This document shows positions 1 through 5,372 of a stretch of DNA of 6,360 nucleotides, one piece after another; the stretch's first letter is position 1, and the number at the start of each line of letters is the position of its first letter. This DNA comes from Novosphingobium sp. (GTDB lineage: Bacteria > Pseudomonadota > Alphaproteobacteria > Sphingomonadales > Sphingomonadaceae), in the NCBI GenBank assembly GCA_021299075.1, contig JAJTFU010000118.1, forward strand, positions 1-6,360. Reading direction: 5' to 3'. A model generated the notes under the pieces. It was not told where the DNA came from. It worked only from the letters and a program-made list of their open reading frames with translations, and did not search any database. A program made the position numbers and the translations under genes.

Positions 1-2
1 AG

Positions 3-332
3 CTGACCCCGGAGCAGCGGCTCGAAAAGCTGCTCGACGGCCGCGTCGCGGGCAAGCCGACCACCTGCATTTCGCAGACCGACACCCGCGACCTGGAAAT
101 CCTGGATGGCGTGGCGCTGGTCTATCGCTCGGGCTCGACGCTTTACGTCAACAAGCCGCGCAATCCGGAAGACCTCGATTCCGACGATATCCTGGTGATC
201 CGCCCGAGCGGCAGCCAGCTGTGCCGGCTCGACATGGTCCACACCGTTGACCGGATGGGTCACTTCACCACCGGCTTCATCAACCTGGGGGATTTCGTCC
301 CCTATCGCCGGGTCCAGCAGGCCGCCAAGTAA
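3..332 (+). CDS. 3' end of a small conserved hypothetical protein (start lies off the window)
   Basis: The frame is open from the window edge (first full codon at 3) and ends with TAA at 330-332, giving about 109 C-terminal residues. The visible part contains TTCISQTD early, a central alternating beta-rich stretch (GVALVYRSGSTLYVNKPRNP) and SQLCRLD later, so there are two cysteines about 50 residues apart that could form a disulfide in the periplasm. The pattern of a CIS motif, a short 'derived identity' strand, a Y/V-N-rich turn and a second Cys resembles small DUF6491-like envelope proteins or lipoproteins of sphingomonads, but that is remembered resemblance only. The N-terminus, where a signal peptide or lipobox would be, is not in the window. 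A GTG at 111 could serve as an internal start but would cut the domain. It is followed 3 bases later by the DUF924 gene, probably in the same transcript. Function unknown. Confidence 0.7.
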   Translation: MTPEQRLEKLLDGRVAGKPTTCISQTDTRDLEILDGVALVYRSGSTLYVNKPRNPEDLDSDDILVIRPSGSQLCRLDMVHTVDRMGHFTTGFINLGDFVPYRRVQQAAK

Positions 333-335
333 GCG

Positions 336-891
336 ATGACGGCCGCCCGGCAGGCCTGGGCGGCTGACCTGCTCCATTTCTGGTTCCACAAGCTGCGCCC
401 GGCGCAGTGGTTCGGGCGCGACGATGCGGTGGATGCCGCACTGCGCCGCCGCTTTGCGCCCTTGCTGACCGGCCTGTCGCGCCAGCCCCTGCGCAAGTTC
501 CTGAGTGATCCGCTGACCGCGCGGGCGGCGGTGCTGCTGTTTGACCAGGTTCCGCGCAACAGCTTTCGGGGCGATCCCCGCGCCTTTGCGACCGACCGGC
601 TGGCGGCGGGCCATCACCCGCGGCGCCCTCAAACGGGGCTGGCACCGGCGCCTGACCCGCACCCAGCGCCAGTTCCTGCTGCTGCCGCTGATGCACAGCG
701 AAGACATTGCCGACCAGCGCCGATCGGTCCGGCAGTTCGCCGCCAATGGCGATGCCGGGCGCAAGGGCTTTGCCCGCAGCCATTGCCGCATGGTCGCCCG
801 CTTTGGCCGCTTCCCGCACCGCAACGCCGTGCTCGGCCGCCGCTCCAGCCCGGTCGAAGCGCGCGCGGTTGCCAGCGGCAACGCCTGGTAG
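336..891 (+). pseudogene. DUF924 family protein gene, disrupted by a +1 frameshift
   Basis: The ATG at 336 opens a frame whose first 90 or so residues match the N-terminal half of DUF924 proteins: an LLHFWF start, a WFGRDD stretch, and the hallmark LLFDQVPRNSFRGDPRAFATDRLA. From about 610 the homology continues one base further on, in a frame running to TAG at 889-891. That part has ITRGALKRGW, then FLLLPLMHSEDIADQRRSV and the hallmark FGRFPHRNAVLGR. The two halves together are about 185 codons, the usual full length of this family. The shift lies in the G-rich stretch at about 604-611, where one extra G would explain it. Without correction, translation runs in the wrong frame to TGA at 921-923. 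DUF924 proteins are small, predicted alpha-helical and soluble, with no established biochemical role that I know. Only one lesion is visible and codon use is normal on both sides, so a recent mutation or a sequencing error is equally possible. Confidence 0.85.
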
Positions 892-893
892 GC

Positions 894-940
894 TTGACTC
901 GCTCGCCTGAATGCCGCATTTAGGGTTCATACCCTAAAAT
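894..940 (+). promoter_or_regulatory. Candidate promoter region of the P450-TetR operon
   Basis: The 69 bases between the DUF924 stop and the P450 start hold TTGACT at 894-899, a five-of-six match to the sigma-70 -35 hexamer. About 17 bases further on is only a weak -10 (CATTTA, 917-922). A second -10-like hexamer, TAAAAT at 935-940 (five of six to TATAAT), lacks a good -35 at the right distance. Both options overlap the palindrome at 919-938, which fits repression by steric blocking. Which hexamers are used cannot be settled by eye. Confidence 0.4.
919..938. promoter_or_regulatory. Perfect palindrome, probable TetR-type operator
   Basis: Arms TTTAGGGT (919-926) and ACCCTAAA (931-938) are perfect inverted copies around a TCAT centre. 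The site lies 22 bases before the P450 start codon and overlaps the candidate promoter. TetR-family dimers bind such palindromes of roughly 15-25 bp, usually in front of their own operon, and a TetR gene is the second gene here. The link between regulator and site is inferred. As RNA the site could also form an 8-bp hairpin with a 4-base loop, but no U-run follows it, so a terminator role is unlikely. Confidence 0.6.
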
Positions 941-960
941 GGGATTGGGAGAGGATTGCC

Positions 961-2199
961 ATGGCCACCGCTGCACTTGAGTCCGCCGCCGACCCGTTCG
1001 ACGTCTCGCGTCCGGAAATCTACGCCGAGGACACCTTCGAGGAGATCTTCCGCCGCCACCGCGCCGAAGCGCCGATCCACTATGTGAAGGATTCGGGCTT
1101 TGGCCCCTATTGGTCGGTCAGCACCTACAAGCCGATCGTCTATATCGAGGCGCTGCCCAAGATCTTCTCGTCAAGCTGGGAGCGCGGCGGGATCGCAATT
1201 TCAGGCAATCCAAAGCTGGCCGAAGAATACAATATGCGCGAGCCGATGTTCATCGCGATGGACCCCCCGCAGCATACCGCCCAGCGCCGCACGGTCGCCC
1301 CCAGCTTCGGCCCGTCCGAAGTGGCGGCGATGAAGGCGGAGTGCGTCCAGCGGACCGGCGAGGTGCTGGACAGTCTGCCGGTGGGCCAACCGTTCGACTG
1401 GGTCCAGCGCGTCTCGATCGAACTGACCACGGGCATGCTGGCCAAGCTGTTCGGCTATCCCTGGGAGCAGCGCCACCATCTGACCGAATGGTCGGACTTT
1501 GGCGGCGATGTTGAGCTGATCAAGAACCCCGCGACGGTTGAGCTGCGGCTCGCCAAGATGCAGGAAATGGGCATGGCCTTTGCCGGGCTATGGCAGGAAC
1601 GCATGGCCAATCCGGGCAAGGACCTGATCTCGGTCATGCTGCAGTCCGATGCGATGAAGGAAATGGCGCCGGAGGAATTCATCGGCAACCTGATCCTGCT
1701 GATCGTTGGCGGCAACGATACCACGCGCAATTCGATGTCGGCCTATGCCTATGGCCTGAACAAGTATCCCGAAGAGCGCGCCAAGCTGGAAGCCGATCCG
1801 GCGCTGATCCCCAATGCGGTACAGGAACTGATCCGCTGGCAGACGCCGCTCTCGCACATGCGCCGCACGGCGGTGGAGGATACCGAGCTGGAGGGTCACC
1901 AGATCAAGGCCGGCGATGCCGTGGTGATGTGGTACATCTCTGCCAACCGCGACGAGAGCGTGTTCGACCAGGGCGAGCATATCCGCATCGACCGCGAGAA
2001 CGCCCGCCGGCACCTCTCCTTCGGCTATGGCATCCACCGCTGCGTCGGCGCGCGCGTTGCGGAGCTCCAGCTTGTCACCCTGCTCGAGGAAATGGCAAAG
2101 CGGCGCCTGCGCGCCAACGTAATTGGCGAGCCGACCCGGGTCCCGGCTTGCTTCGTCCATGGTTACAAGTCACTCAACGTCGAGCTATCGCGCTACTGA
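961..2199 (+). CDS. cyp153A: Cytochrome P450, CYP153 family (terminal alkane / fatty-chain hydroxylase)
   Basis: This 412-residue, soluble bacterial class I P450 has all landmarks. The I-helix oxygen-activation motif GGNDTTRNS is at 250-258, the K-helix E289-x-x-R292 is followed by WQTPLSHMRRTA, and the heme loop HLSFGYGIHRCVGAR has Cys361 as the thiolate ligand. The stretches FGPYWSV, PMFIAMDPPQHTAQRRTV, DWVQRVSIELTTGMLA and the C-terminal PTRV..FVHGYKSL are those I know from CYP153A enzymes, including CYP153A6. The family inserts oxygen at the terminal carbon of medium-chain alkanes, and of some fatty acids or alicyclics, using electrons from a ferredoxin and an FAD reductase. Those partners are not in the window, so they must be supplied from elsewhere. 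The ATG at 961 is preceded by GGGAGAGGA (947-955) at 5-base spacing. The stop codon overlaps the start of the TetR gene, and a palindrome precedes the operon. The exact substrate cannot be read from the sequence. Confidence 0.93.
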   Translation: MATAALESAADPFDVSRPEIYAEDTFEEIFRRHRAEAPIHYVKDSGFGPYWSVSTYKPIVYIEALPKIFSSSWERGGIAISGNPKLAEEYNMREPMFIAMDPPQHTAQRRTVAPSFGPSEVAAMKAECVQRTGEVLDSLPVGQPFDWVQRVSIELTTGMLAKLFGYPWEQRHHLTEWSDFGGDVELIKNPATVELRLAKMQEMGMAFAGLWQERMANPGKDLISVMLQSDAMKEMAPEEFIGNLILLIVGGNDTTRNSMSAYAYGLNKYPEERAKLEADPALIPNAVQELIRWQTPLSHMRRTAVEDTELEGHQIKAGDAVVMWYISANRDESVFDQGEHIRIDRENARRHLSFGYGIHRCVGARVAELQLVTLLEEMAKRRLRANVIGEPTRVPACFVHGYKSLNVELSRY

Positions 2200-2840
2200 T
2201 GAGAACCAGGGACCGCATCGTCGTCACCGCGCAAGGCCTGTTCAACGAGGCTGGCTATGGCGCGGTGACGACGGCGCTGCTGGCCGAGCGGCTGGGCATG
2301 GCCGAAGGCAACCTGTGGTACCATTTCAAGACCAAGCGCGCCCTGCTTGATGCGATTGGTGAGCGCTTTGCCGCCAGCGTCACGGCGCGGCTGACGCTGA
2401 TGCCAGAGGGCGATCCGGTGGTCAGCTATATCCGCATGCTGCGCGCGATCATGGCTGAATTCCGTGACTTCCGCTTCCTTTACCGCGACCAGCCGGCCTT
2501 TGGCGACCCCGCCACGGTGATTGCCGAGAACGCTGCCGACTGGACCAGGCAGACCTTCGCCCAGATCGAAGCGCACCTCGCCGCACTGGTCGGTGCCGGC
2601 CTGCTGAACCTGCCGCGCGAGCGACTGCCAGACCTGGCGATCAATGCCACGATCCTGCTGCGCTTTGGCCTGGAGCATGAGCGCGAGATGGGCACGCCTA
2701 CCGCCAGCGGCACCGGCGCTGTCCGCCGCACGCTGCTGCGCCACCTGATCCTGTTTGAGCACGCGCTGGCCCCGGCGGCCGCGGCCGAGCTGAAGGCAGC
2801 GATCGAGGCGATCGAGGCGGAAGAACCGCTGGCGGCTTAG
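2199..2840 (+). CDS. TetR/AcrR family transcriptional regulator
   Basis: A 213-residue protein of typical TetR size. The N-terminal DNA-binding domain occupies about residues 1-50. Helix 1 (RDRIVVTAQGLFNEAGYG) is followed by the helix-turn-helix TTALLAERLGMAEGNLWYHF (24-43) and the closing KTKRALL. The remainder is a helical ligand-binding and dimerisation domain whose FRDFRFLYRDQ stretch recurs in many proteobacterial TetR proteins. The start was chosen at 2199 because it opens the HTH domain correctly: the ATG shares one base with the P450 stop (TGATG), so translation is probably coupled, and there is no strong Shine-Dalgarno. The frame is open far upstream, but that part is a shadow of the P450. 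By position it most likely represses its own operon through the palindrome at 919-938, and an alkane, fatty acid or similar compound is a reasonable inducer; this is inference. The C-terminal coding end has a 9-bp tandem repeat (2799-2816) giving AIEAIEAEE. Confidence 0.9.
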   Translation: MRTRDRIVVTAQGLFNEAGYGAVTTALLAERLGMAEGNLWYHFKTKRALLDAIGERFAASVTARLTLMPEGDPVVSYIRMLRAIMAEFRDFRFLYRDQPAFGDPATVIAENAADWTRQTFAQIEAHLAALVGAGLLNLPRERLPDLAINATILLRFGLEHEREMGTPTASGTGAVRRTLLRHLILFEHALAPAAAAELKAAIEAIEAEEPLAA

Positions 2841-2855
2841 GGCTTCACTCCAGTT

Positions 2856-2933
2856 CGTCACCCCGGGCTTGACCCGGGGTCCCGCTTTTCCGGCCAGAAG
2901 GTAGCGGGACCCCGGATCAAGTCCGGGGTGACG
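2856..2933. repeat. REP-like extragenic palindrome, possible bidirectional terminator
   Basis: Two 31-base arms (2856-2886 and 2903-2933) are inverted copies differing at only two positions, separated by a 16-base loop. The sequence, with cores like CACCCCGG..TTGA..CCGGGGTCCCGCT, is of the type I recognise as a very common intergenic palindrome of alphaproteobacteria, often mis-annotated as peptides containing TPDLIRG or DPGSSPG. It sits exactly between the convergent TetR (ends 2840) and GFA-family (ends 2940) genes. As RNA it would fold into a very stable stem in either direction and could stop or protect both transcripts. No clear U-tract follows, so intrinsic termination is not certain. 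Confidence 0.85.
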
Positions 2934-2939
2934 GTCGGT

Positions 2940-3428
2940 TTATTGGGGCCAGCTGACCGTATCGTGATCGGGATGCTGGCGGTTGCTGGCCTTGATCGCT
3001 GCGGCCCAGTCGGCCTGGCTCGGCTGTTCGGTCTCGCCATGATCCGGAACATCGGCCAGGTCAAAGAACCAGGGCATCCGCCCCTCGGTCCCGTCGTGCG
3101 TCACCGGCTTGAACGGGCGCGGATCGTCCAGCGAGCCGAGCGTGACCGAGACATGCGCGCCGCTGACATCCTCATAGAACAGCGGGGTGCCGCAAGTGCC
3201 GCAGAACCCCCGGTCAACCTTGGCCGAAGAACGCCAGCGCGACGGCTCCCCCCGCGTCCAGGCAAAGGCATCGCGCGGCGCGGTAACCAGCGCCGCGAAG
3301 AGGCCTCCCACCGCCTTCTGGCACATCCGGCAGTGGCACAGGTGGGCATTGTCCATCACCGCAGAGGCGGCATAGCGGACCGCCCCGCACTGGCACCCGC
3401 CGGTAATCTGCCGTTCGATCCGCTGCAT
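2940..3428 (-). CDS. GFA / CENP-V domain zinc-binding protein
   Basis: A 162-residue protein with the cysteine pattern of the GFA (glutathione-dependent formaldehyde-activating enzyme-like) / CENP-V fold: GGCQCGAVRY with C12 and C14, CHCRMCQ with C31, C33 and C36, and FCGTCGTPLFY with C76 and C79. These cysteines bind structural and catalytic zinc in characterised members such as Gfa, which joins formaldehyde to glutathione. Most members have no proven substrate, so the enzyme name should not be transferred. The tail (after MPWFFDLADVPDH) is polar and low in conservation. The ATG at 3428 is preferred over an in-frame TTG at 3437, because AAGGA lies 10 bases before the ATG but only 1 base before the TTG. 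It is convergent with the TetR gene and divergent from the SDR gene, with about 71 bases between starts. Soluble and cytoplasmic as far as visible. Confidence 0.9.
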   Translation of the reverse strand: MQRIERQITGGCQCGAVRYAASAVMDNAHLCHCRMCQKAVGGLFAALVTAPRDAFAWTRGEPSRWRSSAKVDRGFCGTCGTPLFYEDVSGAHVSVTLGSLDDPRPFKPVTHDGTEGRMPWFFDLADVPDHGETEQPSQADWAAAIKASNRQHPDHDTVSWPQ

Positions 3429-3499
3429 AAAGCCCAAGTCCTTGCAAAGGTTCGGTCGCAGTCTAACCTGAGCCGCGACCCCTGCAACGGAGCATTCGT
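3429..3499. promoter_or_regulatory. Divergent intergenic region between GFA-family and SDR genes
   Basis: These 71 bases must hold the start signals of both divergent genes. For the SDR there is GGAG at 3489-3492, 7 bases before its ATG. For the minus-strand gene, AAGGA lies on the complement of 3439-3443. A TTGCAA (3442-3447) and TAACCT (3464-3469) pair at 16-base spacing could be a weak promoter toward the SDR gene, but both match the consensus poorly. I see no convincing operator. Confidence 0.3.
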
Positions 3500-4465
3500 A
3501 TGACTACCCCCCAGGCCCCTATCGATTCCCCCTTCGGCTACCGCTCAACCGCGCTGGAAGTCGTCGCGGGCCTCGACCTGTCGGGCAAGACCGCCTTCGT
3601 GACCGGGGGCTATTCGGGCCTGGGGACCGAGATTGTCCGGGCGCTGGCTGCGGCGGGCGCGCGGGTGCTGGTCGGTGCCCGCCGGCCCGACAAGGCGGCC
3701 GAGGATCTGGCCGATGTCAGCGGCGCGGTGGAAATCCTGGAACTCGACCTGTCCGACCCGGCCTCGATCGATGCCTGCGCGGCGGAAGTGGCGGGCCGCA
3801 CCGACCGGCTCCACATCATGATCAACAACGCTGCGATCATGGCCTGCCCGCTGGCCCGCGACGCGCGCGGCTATGAAAGCCAGTTCGCCACCAACCACCT
3901 GGGGCATTTCCAGCTGACCGCGCGGCTCTGGCCGCTGCTCAAGGCGGCGAACGGCGCGCGGCTGGTCTCGGTCTCATCGATCGGCCACCGCCTCAATGGC
4001 CTGTCGGTCGAGGATCCTAACTTCGAGCACCGCGACTATGAAAAGTGGCTCGCCTACGGCCAGGCCAAGTCGGCCAATGCGCTGTTCGCACTGCAGCTCG
4101 ACAAGCTGGGCGAGCCCCACGGTGTGCGCGCCTTTGCCGTCCACCCCGGCGGCATCGCCACCCCGCTTCAGCGCCATCTGACGATGGAAGAGCAAAAGGC
4201 GATGGGCTGGTATAACGAGGAAGGCCAGCTCCACCCGATGTTCAAGACCACAGCCGAAGGGGCATCGACCGCCACCTGGTGCGCCACTTCGCCGCAGCTC
4301 GATGGCATGGGCGGGGTTTACTGCGAGGACTGCAACATCGGCGCCATGGCCGGTCCGGACAGCCCGCCCGCCAGCGGCGTCTGGCCACATGTCCGCGATG
4401 AGGCGCTGGCGGCGGCGCTGTGGGACAAGTCCGAGGCAATGACCGGGGTGGCCTTTCGCCCCTGA
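3500..4465 (+). CDS. Short-chain dehydrogenase/reductase (retinol dehydrogenase-like SDR)
   Basis: A 321-residue NAD(P)-dependent oxidoreductase with the full classical SDR set. The dinucleotide-binding TGGYSGLG is at 35-42, the adenine-site D83 in LELDLSD, and NNAAIM begins at 109. The active-site residues are Asn132 in NHLGHF, Ser159/160 in VSVSSIGH, and Tyr186-x-x-x-Lys190 in YGQAKSANALFA. The long stretch between the serine and YxxxK, together with the NHLGHFQLT wording, is the pattern of the retinol-dehydrogenase / WWOX-like oxidoreductases. Arg61 and Arg62 after strand 2 favour NADP(H), by analogy. The substrate is unknown; bacterial members act on various alcohols, ketones and aldehydes. 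A proper RBS (GGAG at 3489-3492) supports this ATG. The asparaginase-domain gene starts 19 bases downstream, so the two are probably co-transcribed. A link to the alkane hydroxylase upstream is possible but unsupported, because the palindrome and the opposite-strand gene separate them. Confidence 0.92.
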   Translation: MTTPQAPIDSPFGYRSTALEVVAGLDLSGKTAFVTGGYSGLGTEIVRALAAAGARVLVGARRPDKAAEDLADVSGAVEILELDLSDPASIDACAAEVAGRTDRLHIMINNAAIMACPLARDARGYESQFATNHLGHFQLTARLWPLLKAANGARLVSVSSIGHRLNGLSVEDPNFEHRDYEKWLAYGQAKSANALFALQLDKLGEPHGVRAFAVHPGGIATPLQRHLTMEEQKAMGWYNEEGQLHPMFKTTAEGASTATWCATSPQLDGMGGVYCEDCNIGAMAGPDSPPASGVWPHVRDEALAAALWDKSEAMTGVAFRP

Positions 4466-4484
4466 GCAGGGCTAAGGCCGCAGA

Positions 4485-4976
4485 ATGAACCAAGGCATCC
4501 TCGTCCTCACCACCGGCGGCACGATCGACAAGAACTATTTCGACGCGCTGAGCGAATACCAGATCGTTGACAGCGGCATTCCCGCGCTGCTGGCCGAGGC
4601 GCGCGTCGCCCTGCCGTTCCGGGTGGTCGAGCTGATGCGCAAGGACAGCCTGGAACTGACCGAGGCCGACCGTGCGCTGATTGCCAGCGCCGCGCGCGAG
4701 GCGCCCGAGAGCCGCATCGTCGTGACCCACGGCACCGATACCATGACCGAGACCGCCAAGGTCCTGGCGGCAGAAGTGCCCGGCAAGACGATCTGCCTGA
4801 CCGGCGCGCTTTCCCCGGCGCGGTTTGCCGAGACCGATGCGAACTTCAACCTGGGCATGGCCTTTGCCACCACGCAGGTCGCCGCTCCGGGCGTCTACAT
4901 CGCCATGAGCGGGCAGGTGTTCGACGGGCTGAAGGTGCGGAAAGACCGCGCTGCGGGGAAGTTCGTCGCGCTCTGA
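4485..4976 (+). CDS. Asparaginase N-terminal-domain protein (half-length)
   Basis: The protein is 163 residues, whereas type I/II L-asparaginases are about 330. It contains only the N-terminal catalytic domain: LTTGGTID with Thr13, THGTDTM with Thr84-Asp85, KTICLTGAL, and VFDGLKVRK with Lys153. By remembered alignment these correspond to Thr12, Thr89-Asp90 and Lys162 of E. coli AnsB, so the residues for both nucleophile sites of this domain are kept. The whole C-terminal domain, which in AnsB gives an acidic residue to the neighbouring active site, is absent. The gene ends cleanly with TGA and there is no room for a lost second half: the next gene abuts on the opposite strand. It therefore looks like a stable short family rather than a truncation. 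AAGG at 4474-4477 lies 7 bases before the ATG. There is no signal peptide, so it is cytoplasmic. Whether it hydrolyses asparagine is unknown. Confidence 0.85.
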   Translation: MNQGILVLTTGGTIDKNYFDALSEYQIVDSGIPALLAEARVALPFRVVELMRKDSLELTEADRALIASAAREAPESRIVVTHGTDTMTETAKVLAAEVPGKTICLTGALSPARFAETDANFNLGMAFATTQVAAPGVYIAMSGQVFDGLKVRKDRAAGKFVAL

Positions 4977-5252
4977 CTATTGCGGCGCAAGCTGGCGGCG
5001 CAGCGAGGCAATGATCCCGTCGCCATCAAGGCCGACCACCTTGGCATAGGCCCGGGCGAAACCCATGATGTAGATCCGGCTGACGAAAACGGAGAAATCG
5101 TCCCGCTCCAGCGCGTGGAGAAACCGCGTGCCAACCTTGGTCCGCTGCGCCAGATCCTCGATCGACAGGTTGCTGGCCAGGCGGGCGCATAGCAGCGCCG
5201 TGCCCACAGATTCGCCTTGGGCGACCAGGCCCTGGTATTCTTCGCGACCCAT
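4977..5252 (-). CDS. Stand-alone RodZ-type helix-turn-helix protein
   Basis: A 91-residue protein made almost entirely of the HTH_25/RodZ-like N-terminal domain. VGTALLCARLASNLSIEDLA (16-35) gives the first helices, the recognition part is about T38-E49 (TKVGTRFLHALE), and the family's closing helix motif IYIMGFARAYAKVVGLD is at 60-76. In RodZ this domain contacts MreB in cell-shape control and is followed by a transmembrane helix and a periplasmic domain. Neither is present here, so a RodZ role is unlikely and a small DNA- or protein-binding adaptor is the safer reading. The start ATG (complement of 5250-5252) has a G-rich GGGGGA about 6 bases upstream. Its stop codon directly abuts the stop of the convergent asparaginase-domain gene, leaving no room for a terminator. 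Confidence 0.8.
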   Translation of the reverse strand: MGREEYQGLVAQGESVGTALLCARLASNLSIEDLAQRTKVGTRFLHALERDDFSVFVSRIYIMGFARAYAKVVGLDGDGIIASLRRQLAPQ

Positions 5253-5285
5253 TGGCTTTCCCCCAAGGAAAACTCTTTGTTTTGT

Positions 5286-5303
5286 GGGCGAAGCGAATCG
5301 CCC
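5286..5303. repeat. Small inverted repeat upstream of the HTH gene
   Basis: Arms GGGCGA (5286-5291) and TCGCCC (5298-5303) flank AGCGAA. The site is about 34 bases upstream of the HTH start codon on its coding strand, so it falls where an operator or a 5'-leader hairpin would be. It is short enough to arise by chance in G+C-rich DNA. Confidence 0.35.
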
Positions 5304-5324
5304 CTCCCCATTGTTTACCTTAAG

Positions 5325-5333
5325 TTATCCACA
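5325..5333 (+). promoter_or_regulatory. Consensus DnaA box
   Basis: TTATCCACA at this position is an exact match to the strong DnaA box consensus and is followed by a G as in many natural boxes. It is a single copy, with no cluster or AT-rich unwinding region around it, so it is not an origin. It could be a regulatory DnaA site for the minus-strand HTH gene, or chance. Confidence 0.4.
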
Positions 5334-5372
5334 GGGTCGAATCATCTGGCGGACCGGGCCGGCGGCAGCGTT

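Larger units (their letters stand above)
5253..5372. other. Non-coding spacer upstream of the HTH gene
   Basis: About 120 bases lie between the end of the MFS remnant and the start of the HTH gene, both on the minus strand. The spacer contains a 6-bp perfect hairpin (arms 5286-5291 and 5298-5303, six-base loop AGCGAA), an A/T-richer patch around 5311-5328, and a consensus DnaA box at 5325-5333. The promoter of the HTH gene is probably here, but no hexamer pair stands out on the minus strand. I see no clear terminator for the MFS gene. Confidence 0.5.

Noticed and set aside
280..930. Minus-strand open frame of 216 codons over the DUF924 region
   Set aside because: Low-complexity Ala/Gly/Arg/Pro composition. 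The plus strand holds the family hallmarks in two adjoining frames.
919..938. Reading the palindrome as a transcription terminator of the upstream genes
   Set aside because: The stem is only 8 bp, A/T-rich at its base, lacks a following U-run, and sits right before an operon start. An operator explains it better.
1588..2160. Minus-strand open frame (190 codons) inside the P450 gene
   Set aside because: It is a shadow of the well-supported P450 frame, with no RBS or recognisable motif.
1590..2198. Upstream extension of the TetR frame giving a 416-residue protein
   Set aside because: The extra 200 residues are an out-of-frame reading of the P450. The TetR domain begins properly at the ATG at 2199.
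2858..3064. Minus-strand small open frame with TPDLIRG and DPGSSPG
   Set aside because: This is translation of the extragenic palindrome, a known source of false genes.
5311..5340. Replication origin around the DnaA box
   Set aside because: Only one box is present, there is no clear AT-rich unwinding element, and none of the genes usually next to alphaproteobacterial origins is here.
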